Program-made: the position numbers and the translations under genes
NCBI GenBank assembly: GCA_016931875.1
Contig: JAFGDX010000255.1
Location: forward strand, 1 to 12,051
Length of the DNA stretch: 12,051 nt
Source: Prolixibacteraceae bacterium
Lineage (GTDB): Bacteria; Bacteroidota; Bacteroidia; Bacteroidales; Prolixibacteraceae
Direction of reading: 5' to 3'
The notes under the pieces: generated by a model
What the model saw: only the letters and a program-made list of their open reading frames with translations
Database searches by the model: none
What the model was told of the DNA's origin: nothing
Shown here: one piece after another, positions 1-7,840 of the stretch
How the letters are laid out: the number at the start of each line of letters is the position of its first letter
Position numbering within the stretch: position 1 is the stretch's first letter

Positions 1-279
1 AGGCGTGTCAGAAAATATGTTTTGGTTGAATGTCTCATACTTGCAGTTTATTTTGGTTCAGGCTATAAAAGTAAAAAATTTACCCTTTCCGCCGCAGGTA
101 TTTTCTGTGTTCACGATTTCAGCATCGTAAAAATACAATCAAAATACAGGTGAAAGAAAAATTCTGTTCTCTGATAATTTCGCGGAAAGAAATACCAAGT
201 GAAAAACGCCCGGGGCCTGAATACAATTCCAAACAAATGTTTTAAATTGCAGCAACGGATAATCTGGTTAACTAAAAAA

Positions 280-1125
280 ATGAACATAAGGGAAATAGCA
301 AAATACTCCGTAAAACCGGAACTGTACACACCGGGAACTGCAACAATGTGGACTGATAAATATATCTCGGCACAGTTGCTGAAAATTCACCTTGACAAAG
401 AGACTGACCTGGCAAGCCGAAAGAAAAACAGTATTGAAAAAACCGTAACCTGGATTGCAAATGCCATTGCGAAAGAGACAGCAACGATTCTGGACCTGGG
501 TTGCGGCCCGGGATTGTATGCTGAGTTGCTGGCACAAAAAGGCCACATGGTTACGGGTGTTGACTTCTCTGAAAACTCAATAAAATATGCGCAAAAAGAA
601 GCTGAAAAAAAACAACTCAACATTCATTATATAAACAAAAACTATCTTCAGCTTCAACTGGAAGAAAACCGGTTTGATGCTGTTATTTTGATTTACACAG
701 ATTATGGCGTGCTCACACCCGCTGAACGGAAGCAACTTTTACAAAACATCCGGAAATGGCTAAAACCCGGGGGTATTTTTATTTTTGATGTGAACAGCGA
801 CAGGGAGCTGGAAAAAAAAGTTACGGCCAAAAGCTGGGAAACAACAGATAAAGGGTTTTGGAGCGAACACCCTTACCTCGCACTCTCTGAGTCGTTTTTA
901 TATCGGAAAGAAAAAGTAATCCTGTATCAGCACATTGTTTCCAACGAAGCAAACCAACTAAGTGTTTACCGCTTTTATACCCGGTTCTTTTCCATGGATG
1001 ATTTACAAAATGAGCTCACCGCTGCCGGATTTTTCTCCCATAATTTTTATTCCAACATACTCCCGGCGGGTGATTTGTGGAACGGCGAACATGTACTTTT
1101 CTGCATTGCCCGGAACTCAGATTAA
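280..1125 (+). CDS. Class I SAM-dependent methyltransferase, substrate unknown
   Basis: Predicted soluble 281-residue methyltransferase that would transfer a methyl group from S-adenosylmethionine to an unidentified acceptor. Visible directly: motif I LDLGCGPG at residues 71-78, the glycine-rich SAM loop; the acidic residue ending strand 2 in VTGVDFS (D95), expected to bind the ribose hydroxyls; and the post-core motif LKPGGIFIFDV around residues 161-171. The N-terminal stretch YTPGTATMWTD (16-26), followed by a DLASRK segment (43-48), precedes the Rossmann core and gives the protein its own subfamily character. The C-terminal half is likely the substrate cap. I chose ATG at 280. An in-frame GTG at 199 would add 27 residues, KNARGLNT onward, which look unlike this family. 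There is no Shine-Dalgarno, as is usual here. The acceptor cannot be read from the sequence. Family call is firm; biological role is unknown. Confidence 0.85.
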   Translation: MNIREIAKYSVKPELYTPGTATMWTDKYISAQLLKIHLDKETDLASRKKNSIEKTVTWIANAIAKETATILDLGCGPGLYAELLAQKGHMVTGVDFSENSIKYAQKEAEKKQLNIHYINKNYLQLQLEENRFDAVILIYTDYGVLTPAERKQLLQNIRKWLKPGGIFIFDVNSDRELEKKVTAKSWETTDKGFWSEHPYLALSESFLYRKEKVILYQHIVSNEANQLSVYRFYTRFFSMDDLQNELTAAGFFSHNFYSNILPAGDLWNGEHVLFCIARNSD

Positions 1126-1274
1126 AATCCTCACAACACTGCATTGCCTGGTTAATCTGAAACCTTCCAAAAAGAGTACAAAAAAAAGCAGGGTTGAGCA
1201 ACACATGAAATAACAACCAGTATATCAAACGTTTTCCCTGTAATAAAAAAATACCTGCATCTCTTTTTTTTGAA

Positions 1275-1304
1275 AAAATAGTGGTAACTTTGGTCCACTA
1301 TTTT
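1275..1304 (+). promoter_or_regulatory. Perfect 10-bp inverted repeat enclosing a promoter-like TAACTTTG
   Basis: AAAATAGTGG (1275-1284) and CCACTATTTT (1295-1304) are perfect reverse complements separated by 10 nt. The spacer begins with TAACTTTG (1285-1292), an exact match to the Bacteroidota -7 consensus TAnnTTTG. Transcription would start near 1299, about 40 nt before the GTG of the TPR gene. The upstream element is weak: the only nearby TTTG (1269-1272) is 12 nt away rather than about 19-20. The arrangement suits an operator over a promoter. The alternative is a weak hairpin terminator of the methyltransferase gene, but the stem has only three G/C pairs on each arm's inner side plus one more G. 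Confidence 0.5.
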
Positions 1305-1338
1305 GAATAAAAACATAATATCTTCCCAAAACAATTAA

Positions 1339-3126
1339 GTGAATTTGAAAGGTCAAATAAAAAACGAAATAAGAGTTGCCGTACTTCCTTTTCAGATTTT
1401 CACAAACGAAGAGGGGCTTAGTCCTTTGATTTCAGAATTTACCGATGACCTGATTGCCAATTTTTCAAGATTTATTGGACTCTCCTTAATTTCACAATAT
1501 TCTTCTTACGAAATGAAAAACAACCCGGCTGAAATTACCGGGCGATTAGCTGCTGATTATTTGATAACAGGGAGTTTCCGGAAATTTGGCGAGAGGGTTC
1601 GGATGAATGTGCAATTAATACGGATGAGGGACAGATGTATTGTTTTTGTTAAACAATACAATGATTCGCTGGATACTATTTTACAAACCCAGGACGATAT
1701 TATCGAACAGATTGTAAGCATATTACAAAAACAGATTGATTACGACATCCTTTCTTTTTCTTACAAAAAGAATAAGGTTGAACTGGCTGCCTATGAAAAC
1801 TGGCTAATGGGAATGAATTATCTCAAAAAAGGATCGCTGCGGAACGATTTAAAGGCCAGAGCTTATTTTGAAGAAGCACTGAAAATCGATCCATATTTTG
1901 CCCGGGCCTATTCAGGATTGTCACTATCCTATTTTAATGAATGGACCTGCCAGCTTTGGGACAGGTGGGACGTGAGCAAAAAAGGAGCACACAACTTTGC
2001 GCTAAAAGCCCTTGAATTTGATGAAAACGATTATATTTCACTTACCGTTTTAGGCCGCACATATTTGTATACCGAAGAGTTTGAAAAGGCGGAACATTAT
2101 GTAAGAAAATCGCTTCGGATGAACCCCAATGATGCAGACAATTTAATCCAGGTTGCCTTTACCCTGATGTTTCTCGGTTATGAGAATGAATCCATAAAAC
2201 TTTACGAAAAAGCAACAGAATTAAACCCGCTACACCAAAATGATTATTATTCTTACGGTTCCATTTTTTATTTTGAAGCAGGCGATTTTGAAACAGCATT
2301 GCAGCTGGGAAAGATGGTAACTTCGAACAACTACTGGGTTGATTTTCCGGCATACATGGCAGCTACGTATTATCATTTGTCAGATTTTAAACAAATGAGA
2401 ATATACTGGGACATATTTCTTGAACGGTTCAAAAATCATATAACCAAGTCTTCAACAGTAGATGAAATGGAGGCGCTGGAATGGCAAATTAAAGTAAATC
2501 CCTATAAGAAAAAGACAAACCTGATGGAGTTCTGGAATTACATCAGTAATAACAATGAAACTGTTCCTGTAAAAAAAAGCGGGGTGCAAACCCAAAACGA
2601 GATGGCCTGTTTTATCCAAAAAGGAGAAATGCGAGAGTTGTCATTTCAGGGTGAAACTGCTGTAATAAAAGACAATAAGGGGAACCGCGATATTGCCAGG
2701 CTTTTAGCTCAACCGGAAAAAGAAATACATTGCACTGAACTGATGGAAACTGTGCTGGAGGATGTTCATTTGGCAGAAGCCGCCGACCAAAAAGCGAAAT
2801 CGGATTATCAAAGGCGAATTCTGCAATTGCAGGGCGAGATTGATGAAGCCGAAAAGATAAACAATTCAACGGAAGCAAATGAATTACGTGAAGAATACGA
2901 TAACCTAATCGAGCATTTATCCCAATCATTCGGGCTGGCCGGAAAAAAAAGAAAAACCGGAACTTATGTCGAAAAAGCACGTTCGGCTGTAACCTGGAGG
3001 ATTAGAAACGCGATAAACAAAATTGAAAAGATTCATCCACAACTGGCAAATCATCTTTCAAAATCCATTAAAACCGGAACATTCTGTTCGTACAAACCGG
3101 AACGCCTTATCATCTGGGATGTTTAA
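1339..3126 (+). CDS. TolB/FlgO-like and TPR protein with a C-terminal winged-helix-like module; candidate regulator
   Basis: Soluble 595-residue protein with no signal peptide or membrane segment. Residues 10-135 match the FlgO/TolB-N-like domain that precedes TPRs in many adenylate-cyclase- and CadC-associated proteins: IRVAVLPF (11-18), DDLIANFSRF (36-45), ADYLITGSFRK (72-82), VRMNVQLI (87-94). TPR-type helices cover about 151-365, with ALKIDPYFARAYSGL, the SLRMNPND region and the ATELNPLH region as repeat ends. After a linker (366-420), residues 425-475 resemble a winged-helix fold (ELSFQGETAVIKDNKGNRD, then LLAQPEKEIHCTELME). A charged coiled-coil-like stretch follows (480-530), then a conserved-looking tail with VTWRIRNAI (551-559) and TGTFCSYKPE (579-588). 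I recall this tail from actinobacterial and myxobacterial ATPase/TPR regulators. The start is GTG because TAA at 1336-1338 is in frame just before it; TTG at 1345 is an alternative. Regulatory function is inferred. Confidence 0.75.
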   Translation: MNLKGQIKNEIRVAVLPFQIFTNEEGLSPLISEFTDDLIANFSRFIGLSLISQYSSYEMKNNPAEITGRLAADYLITGSFRKFGERVRMNVQLIRMRDRCIVFVKQYNDSLDTILQTQDDIIEQIVSILQKQIDYDILSFSYKKNKVELAAYENWLMGMNYLKKGSLRNDLKARAYFEEALKIDPYFARAYSGLSLSYFNEWTCQLWDRWDVSKKGAHNFALKALEFDENDYISLTVLGRTYLYTEEFEKAEHYVRKSLRMNPNDADNLIQVAFTLMFLGYENESIKLYEKATELNPLHQNDYYSYGSIFYFEAGDFETALQLGKMVTSNNYWVDFPAYMAATYYHLSDFKQMRIYWDIFLERFKNHITKSSTVDEMEALEWQIKVNPYKKKTNLMEFWNYISNNNETVPVKKSGVQTQNEMACFIQKGEMRELSFQGETAVIKDNKGNRDIARLLAQPEKEIHCTELMETVLEDVHLAEAADQKAKSDYQRRILQLQGEIDEAEKINNSTEANELREEYDNLIEHLSQSFGLAGKKRKTGTYVEKARSAVTWRIRNAINKIEKIHPQLANHLSKSIKTGTFCSYKPERLIIWDV

Positions 3127-3128
3127 AA

Positions 3129-3178
3129 AACTTACAACAATAATATTTGTGTACTTACAATGTGAGGTTAAAACTTAC
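3129..3178 (+). repeat. Three spaced ACTTAC direct repeats upstream of the hydroxylase gene
   Basis: AACTTAC at 3129-3135, TACTTAC at 3152-3158 and AACTTAC at 3172-3178 lie in the 98-nt gap before the hydroxylase. Start-to-start distances are 23 and 20 nt, close to two helical turns, so all three would face about the same side of the DNA. Such spacing is typical of direct-repeat operators, for instance those of OmpR-type winged-helix proteins. Six-base words recur by chance in AT-rich DNA, so the regulatory reading is tentative. Confidence 0.3.
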
Positions 3179-3224
3179 GCCTTTAAGAGTGACAAAAAAA
3201 TGTTTCACTTTTAAAATTGAAGTT

Positions 3225-3968
3225 ATGCCAACACCATTGCAAATTTTACTCGATCCGATTTCACTGGTTATTATCGGAATTTATTTTGTTTTAATGATTT
3301 GGGAAACCCTTTTCCCTGCAGCCCAACTCCCCAAAGTTAAATACTGGAAGTTAAAAGGCCTCACCGCTTTTGCCGTGTTCTTTTTTCTCTCATCGTATTT
3401 ACCATTGTTTACCGACCCCTTCCTTGAATCGTACCGGTTGTTCAACCTTACTCAACTGGGAACCTGGGGAGGAGCCCTTGTGGGAATTCTGTTGTATGAA
3501 TTCGGAATTTTTGTGTGGCACCGGGCTATGCATAAGTACGACTTCCTGTGGCGTACTTTTCATCAGTTGCACCACAGCGCCGAAAGACTTGATACTTACG
3601 GAGCATTCTTTTTCAGCCCGATGGACATGATCGGTTTTACCTTGCTGGGAAGTATTTGCTTTGCATTGTTGATTGGAATTACACCGCAGGCCATAACCAT
3701 TGTGCTGCTGGTTACCAATTTCTTTTCCATCTTTCAGCATGCCAACATCAAAACTCCACAGTGGCTTGGCTACATCATCCAACGCCCTGAAAGCCATTCT
3801 ATTCATCATGGAAAAGGAATTCACAAATACAACTATTCAGACCTTCCCGTTTTTGATATCATCTTCGGAACTTTCCGCAACCCAAAAACAGGTGCCGAAG
3901 AAACCGGATTCTACAACGGGGCCTCCTCAAAAATATGGCAAATGCTCACTTTTAAAGACATTTATTAA
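3225..3968 (+). CDS. Membrane di-iron fatty acid hydroxylase / sterol desaturase family protein
   Basis: A 247-residue integral membrane protein of the fatty acid hydroxylase superfamily, whose members use a histidine-ligated di-iron centre and O2 to hydroxylate or desaturate lipids. The histidine boxes are visible: HRAMH (99-103, HxxxH), HQLHH (113-117, HxxHH), QH (171-172) and HSIHH (191-195), with another His at 200. Hydrophobic segments lie at about 8-30, 44-62, 81-97 and 135-170, so the iron site would face the cytoplasm between membrane hairpins. I chose ATG at 3225 because the reading frame upstream (TTG at 3147) encodes basic, unfamily-like sequence. It is followed 22 nt later by the homocysteine methyltransferase gene, so the two probably share a transcript. 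The substrate (fatty acid, sterol-like lipid, carotenoid or alkylglycerol) cannot be told from the sequence. Confidence 0.88.
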   Translation: MPTPLQILLDPISLVIIGIYFVLMIWETLFPAAQLPKVKYWKLKGLTAFAVFFFLSSYLPLFTDPFLESYRLFNLTQLGTWGGALVGILLYEFGIFVWHRAMHKYDFLWRTFHQLHHSAERLDTYGAFFFSPMDMIGFTLLGSICFALLIGITPQAITIVLLVTNFFSIFQHANIKTPQWLGYIIQRPESHSIHHGKGIHKYNYSDLPVFDIIFGTFRNPKTGAEETGFYNGASSKIWQMLTFKDIY

Positions 3969-3990
3969 TTCGCACCTCAAAGTCATAAAA

Positions 3991-4905
3991 ATGAAAACAT
4001 TAAACAACATATTACTTACCGACAGCGGACTGGAAACAACACTGATATTCAACCATAACCTGGAATTACCACATTTTGCCGCATTTGTTTTGCTGAATCA
4101 TCCGCAATACAAAAATCTGCTTGATCAATATTTCAGGCAACACCTAAAACTGGCCCAAAAATTCAAAACCGGATTTGTGCTGGAAAGTGTTACCTGGCGC
4201 GCAAACTCTGACTGGGGATATAAACTTGGATATGACAATGCAGAACTGGATGCCATTAATCAACTGGCGATACACCAACTTAAACTTCTAAAAAGGGACT
4301 TTAAAAAGGACGTTTTTCCAATTTATATCAGCGGGTGTATTGGCCCGCGAAGCGACGGATACCAAACAACAAGTACCATGTCGGTTGCAGAAGCAAAAGA
4401 ATACCATCAAAACCAGATTGGTTCTTTTAAAAAGGCAGGGGTTGATTTTGCTTCGGCGTTTACTCTCAATTATTCTGCCGAAGGACAGGGAATTGTGCTG
4501 GCAGCAAAAAAACAGAACCTGCCCGTGGTTATTTCATTTACCGTTGAAACGGATGGAAAACTTCCGGGCGGGGAAACACTTGGAGACGCGATAAAAAAAA
4601 TCGATAAAGAAACCAGAAACTACCCTCTTTACTATATGATTAATTGTGCGCACCCAACACATTTCGTTAACCATTTAACCCAAGAGGAATGGACAGACAG
4701 AATCAGGGGCATTCTTGCAAACGCTTCATGTAAAAGTCATGCCGAACTGGATCAATCGACAGAACTTGACAGCGGTGATAAAACGGAACTGGCAAGCTGG
4801 TACAAAACCATTCAGCAAAAACTTCCCAACCTTTTAGTTTACGGAGGATGTTGCGGAACCGATATTTCACATATTGAAAATATTTGCCAGAAGATAGCCG
4901 TGTAA
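3991..4905 (+). CDS. Homocysteine S-methyltransferase family protein
   Basis: A 304-residue cytoplasmic zinc enzyme of the family that includes MmuM and the Hcy-binding domain of MetH. Members move a methyl group onto homocysteine to make methionine, using a donor such as S-methylmethionine. The zinc ligands are visible: Cys219 in the MINCAHP motif (216-222) and the Cys287-Cys288 pair in GGCCGT (285-290). The opening LLTDSGLETTLIF (8-20) is the usual first barrel strand, and VISFTVETDGKLPGG (180-194) the expected late-barrel motif. The length matches stand-alone enzymes; no folate or cobalamin domain is present. I chose ATG at 3991, because the longer frame overlaps the hydroxylase gene and reads as its shadow. 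It is the last gene before the terminator at 4999. The methyl donor is unknown, so I give no gene symbol. Confidence 0.88.
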   Translation: MKTLNNILLTDSGLETTLIFNHNLELPHFAAFVLLNHPQYKNLLDQYFRQHLKLAQKFKTGFVLESVTWRANSDWGYKLGYDNAELDAINQLAIHQLKLLKRDFKKDVFPIYISGCIGPRSDGYQTTSTMSVAEAKEYHQNQIGSFKKAGVDFASAFTLNYSAEGQGIVLAAKKQNLPVVISFTVETDGKLPGGETLGDAIKKIDKETRNYPLYYMINCAHPTHFVNHLTQEEWTDRIRGILANASCKSHAELDQSTELDSGDKTELASWYKTIQQKLPNLLVYGGCCGTDISHIENICQKIAV

Positions 4906-4998
4906 CAGAACCTCCTTAATTTTATCAACCTGTAAAATGCTATTTTTATATGGAAAAAATCTGACAAATGGTTATACTTTGAATGATTCTTCAACTTT

Positions 4999-5032
4999 AA
5001 TCCGGCTTAAAACTGCAGGTCGGATTTTTTTT
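4999..5032 (+). terminator. Rho-independent terminator after the hydroxylase/methyltransferase pair
   Basis: AATCCGGCTT (4999-5008) pairs with AGGTCGGATT (5017-5026) as a 10-bp stem with two G-U wobbles and an 8-nt loop. It is followed by six more T residues (5027-5032). It lies 94 nt past the stop of the homocysteine methyltransferase gene. The rest of the 280-nt gap up to 5186 is AT-rich, with no gene and only weak promoter-like sequence. Confidence 0.7.
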
Positions 5033-5185
5033 GCTTTCTTTCAATAACTCATAATTTCTTCAAAAAAAAGGAGTAGAATAAAAATAATAATTTGCATCTT
5101 AGTTCCAAACGCAATAAAACACTGAGAACAAGGTTGATATAACAGTAGTATTTCATTGCCAAATAAATTCTTAAAAACCAGAAAA

Positions 5186-5989
5186 ATGCGACCAACCGTT
5201 AAGGAATTTATTTTTTCTGCCCTTGTTTTACTGATTATACTGGGAGCCAATTTTTACTTTTTCCAACTGGCCGACCGAGACATAGTTTTTTTGTACCATC
5301 ACTACGGATGGGGGCCGTTTCATCCGATGACAACCGGAAGATACTGGATGCTTGGTTTTATTTTAAGCGGACTGAATTTTCCACTTTTAGTTTTGGCCAA
5401 ATGGATTACAAATTTGGATTTATATACCGTATTAAAGATTATTTCGGCACCGGTTTTTGCGGGGGTTGTGTTAATTACCACCACGTTGGGGCAGCCCCAA
5501 TTACCGTTTGAAATTGCATTAAGTGTTGCAGTAGCTTTGCTTGCCGGTTTAATCATTGCTTTTAGTGTGGCCAACGATTTTGTCCTTTCGTTTCAAAAAA
5601 CCATAATCAGCAGTATCACCGGACTTGGGTTCGTCCCCTTTTTGCTTTTTTTCAGGGTGCTCGAGCTTCCCGGGAAAGGACATTTTAGCTGGCCTTTTGC
5701 AGCCGGCATTGTTGTATTTTCTGTTTTGGGCGGGTTAATTTGGAGTATCGCGTCACTTTGGTTATTCAAAATGCACAAAATTTTAGTTGCTGATATTATC
5801 AAAACAACACTGTTTACTGCCTATCTGGTGTTGCCGGTACTTCACTACTGGCTGGCTACACCAAAAGGAATTCCTTACATTAGCACCTCTGATAATTTTT
5901 TTGCCGACAACCTTCTTTTAAGAACCATTAACTGGATTTTATTTGCTGTGATGGTTTTTGCAGTGCATAAATTTATCAACCGACGCTAG
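5186..5989 (+). CDS. Multi-pass membrane protein of unknown function
   Basis: I do not recognise a family for this 267-residue protein. It is very hydrophobic, with about eight likely membrane segments: roughly 7-28, 53-72, 79-98, 107-128, 138-157, 169-193, 203-222 and 244-262. The first extramembrane loop carries the most distinctive sequence, a histidine- and aromatic-rich stretch with YHHYGWGPFHPMTTGRYW (37-54). A second hydrophilic loop (225-240) separates the last two segments. The protein ends in a basic HKFINRR tail, suggesting a cytoplasmic C-terminus. I chose ATG at 5186, preceded by an A-rich leader; an in-frame TTG at 5156 would add ten polar residues. It stands alone between the terminator at 4999-5032 and the convergent etf operon. 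A transport, enzymatic or structural role cannot be decided. Confidence 0.75.
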   Translation: MRPTVKEFIFSALVLLIILGANFYFFQLADRDIVFLYHHYGWGPFHPMTTGRYWMLGFILSGLNFPLLVLAKWITNLDLYTVLKIISAPVFAGVVLITTTLGQPQLPFEIALSVAVALLAGLIIAFSVANDFVLSFQKTIISSITGLGFVPFLLFFRVLELPGKGHFSWPFAAGIVVFSVLGGLIWSIASLWLFKMHKILVADIIKTTLFTAYLVLPVLHYWLATPKGIPYISTSDNFFADNLLLRTINWILFAVMVFAVHKFINRR

Positions 5990-6054
5990 CATCGCACGCA
6001 GTAAATCTTATTTGAGGTATTAGCAGTATACTAATTTGTTCGGGGATTGTTCAG

Positions 6055-6094
6055 AAAAAAGCCACTTTTCATCAATCCGACAAAAAGTGGCTTT
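6055..6094 (-). terminator. Strong hairpin terminator between convergent genes
   Basis: AAAGCCACTTTT (6058-6069) and AAAAGTGGCTTT (6083-6094) form a perfect 12-bp stem around a 13-nt loop. Read on the minus strand it is followed by six T residues (6055-6060, partly in the stem) and begins 22 nt after the acyl-CoA dehydrogenase stop. On the plus strand it could also stop transcripts of the membrane protein gene ending at 5989, but the T run there is only three long. Confidence 0.85.
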
Positions 6095-6115
6095 CTGTAA
6101 AAATGAATTAAAATT

Positions 6116-7825
6116 CTATAGTTCGAATTTATACGTTCCAAGATCACTCAATTCAGAAACCCGGATGTATTCGGCATGTGATTTTACCTGTGCTTTTGCA
6201 AAAGTGATGTAATTTTTTGCTGACCGCAGGAACGAATCATCGCGGTTGGAATCAAGCAACAACAGATAGCTCATAATAATATGTCCGGCCATTTCAACCA
6301 AACGCCGGGCATGAAAATCGACAAACTCGTTATCGTCGGCGGAAGTTACTTTTTTCACTGCTCTTTCGTAATCATCAGTAAGAATAATCAGCGAACGTTT
6401 CAGGTATTCCAGTTGAGGCGAAACTGATTGAGATTCATAATATCTGATTTGGTTCAGGAAAGCCCCGGTTGTAACCCCCCTGATGGCAGCCACTACCTGC
6501 AGCTGCGTAGTTCCTTCATAAATGGAAGTAATACGCGCATCGCGGTAAATTCGTTCCACCGGATAATCTTTCATAAATCCTGAACCGCCGTGAATCTGTA
6601 CGGCATCGTAGGCCAGCTGGTTGCTGTATTCGCTTGACATTCCTTTTGCCAGGGGAGTAAAAATATCCGCAAGGCGCTGGTAATGTTTCATTTCCTCGCG
6701 TTCTTCCTTTTCAAGAGGGCGTTCTTCAGAAATGTGCTGATATGTTTTGTACATATCAACAAAACGGGCCGTTTCATACAGCAATGTTCTCGACGCATCG
6801 AGTTTGGCTTTCATCATCGAAAGCATTTCGTACACCGCGGGGAACCGGATAATGGCCTTTCCAAACTGCATTCTTTCTTTGGCATATTCCAGCGCTTCAC
6901 GGTAGGCAGCCTCACAAATTCCAACTGATTGTGCCGCTATCCCCAATCGGGCACCATTCATCAGTGCCATTACATATTTTATCAGCCCCAGTTTGCGTGA
7001 ACCAACCAATTCAGCCGGAGCATCCTTGAATACCAGCTCGCAGGTAGGCGACCCTATAATTCCCATTTTGTGTTCGATACGGCGCACTGTTACCCCGCCG
7101 AGTTGTTTATCGTAAATAAACATGGAAAGTCCGCGGCCATCTTTGGTTCCAGGTTCGGAACGGGCCAGCACCAGTGAAATTTCGCCATCGCCATTGGTAA
7201 TAAAACGTTTTACCCCGTTTAGCAGCCAGGTATTTTTCTTTTCATCCCAGGTTGCTTTTAGCTGCACAGCCTGCAAATCGGAGCCGGCATCGGGTTCTGT
7301 TAAATCCATGGCCATGGTGTCGCCTTTGCAAACCCGTGGCAGGTATTTTTCCTTTTGCTCTTCCGAGGCAAATTCATTGATGGTTTCGGCACAGTCCTGC
7401 AAGCCCCAAATATTGACGAAACCGGCATCGGCACGCGAAACAATGTCGGCTGCCATAATGTATGGAACGATCGGGAAATTCAGCCCTTCGTATTTATAAG
7501 GCAGCGACATGCCCATTAACCCGGCCTGATTTAATGCTTTTATATTTTCCTGTGTACCGCGGGCATAAACCACGTGGCCATCCACCACCTGCGGACCTTC
7601 GGCATCGATGCTTTCGGCATTTGGTGCAACAATATCGCCGCAAACTTCACCTACTATTTCGAGTACACGGTCGTAATTGTCAATTGCATCTTCATAATCA
7701 AGCGGAGCAAACGGAAATTCGTTCTTAAACGAAAAATTTCGTTCTTTCAGGCGAACAATCTTTTCCATTAACGGATGGTTCAAATGGAATTTTAATTCGC
7801 TGTTATCTGTATAAAAATTTGCCAT
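6116..7825 (-). CDS. Acyl-CoA dehydrogenase, long form with C-terminal helical extension
   Basis: FAD-dependent enzyme that oxidises an acyl-CoA to the trans-2-enoyl-CoA and hands the electrons to ETF. The 569 residues show the N-terminal helical domain (about 45-165), the middle beta domain opening with MDLTEPDAGSD (173-183), and the C-terminal four-helix domain with ERMQFGK (317-323) and the QIHGGSGF motif (410-417). The expected catalytic base is Glu437 in IYEGTTQLQ (435-443). A further helical region (about 455-569) makes it longer than the roughly 380-residue short-chain type; similar extensions occur in VLCAD-like enzymes. ATG at 7825 follows an A-rich leader without a Shine-Dalgarno. 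It is the third gene of the etfB-etfA operon, after a 119-nt gap that holds a repeat. Chain-length preference is not evident from the sequence. Confidence 0.93.
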   Translation of the reverse strand: MANFYTDNSELKFHLNHPLMEKIVRLKERNFSFKNEFPFAPLDYEDAIDNYDRVLEIVGEVCGDIVAPNAESIDAEGPQVVDGHVVYARGTQENIKALNQAGLMGMSLPYKYEGLNFPIVPYIMAADIVSRADAGFVNIWGLQDCAETINEFASEEQKEKYLPRVCKGDTMAMDLTEPDAGSDLQAVQLKATWDEKKNTWLLNGVKRFITNGDGEISLVLARSEPGTKDGRGLSMFIYDKQLGGVTVRRIEHKMGIIGSPTCELVFKDAPAELVGSRKLGLIKYVMALMNGARLGIAAQSVGICEAAYREALEYAKERMQFGKAIIRFPAVYEMLSMMKAKLDASRTLLYETARFVDMYKTYQHISEERPLEKEEREEMKHYQRLADIFTPLAKGMSSEYSNQLAYDAVQIHGGSGFMKDYPVERIYRDARITSIYEGTTQLQVVAAIRGVTTGAFLNQIRYYESQSVSPQLEYLKRSLIILTDDYERAVKKVTSADDNEFVDFHARRLVEMAGHIIMSYLLLLDSNRDDSFLRSAKNYITFAKAQVKSHAEYIRVSELSDLGTYKFEL

Positions 7826-7840
7826 TTTTTATTTTTTTTA

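Noticed and set aside
1..153. Open frame 1 from the window edge to a TGA at 151-153 (50 codons), possibly the 3' tail of an upstream gene
   Set aside because: Frame 2 is also open to a TAA at 128-130, neither translation resembles a known family, and there is no coding bias I can judge over so short a stretch. It could equally be intergenic.
199..279. GTG at 199 as an upstream start of the methyltransferase
   Set aside because: It would add 27 residues that look unlike the family N-terminus; ATG at 280 fits better.
2612..2980. 122-codon minus-strand frame opposite the TPR gene
   Set aside because: Antisense shadow of a real coding region, with no recognisable domain or start context.
3188..3209. 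AGTGA...TCACT hairpin before the hydroxylase start
   Set aside because: Only five base pairs around a loop of 12 nt, with no T run suited to termination; too weak to call.
3147..3224. TTG-initiated N-terminal extension of the hydroxylase
   Set aside because: It encodes basic, cysteine-containing sequence that does not fit the hydrophobic start of this family.
3700..3990. Long N-terminal extension of the homocysteine methyltransferase overlapping the hydroxylase gene
   Set aside because: The extension is the other frame of the hydroxylase gene; the family sequence begins at ATG 3991.
4973..4981. TATACTTTG as a promoter -7 box
   Set aside because: Spacing within the box does not match TAnnTTTG, there is no TTG upstream at the right distance, and the terminator follows within 20 nt.
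5085..5094. TAATAATTTG as a promoter for the membrane protein gene
   Set aside because: The TA dinucleotide is out of register with TTTG and no -33 TTG is visible; the real promoter was not identified.
7122..7499. 125-codon plus-strand frame opposite the acyl-CoA dehydrogenase
   Set aside because: It mirrors a well-conserved gene on the other strand and its translation shows no domain; a shadow frame.
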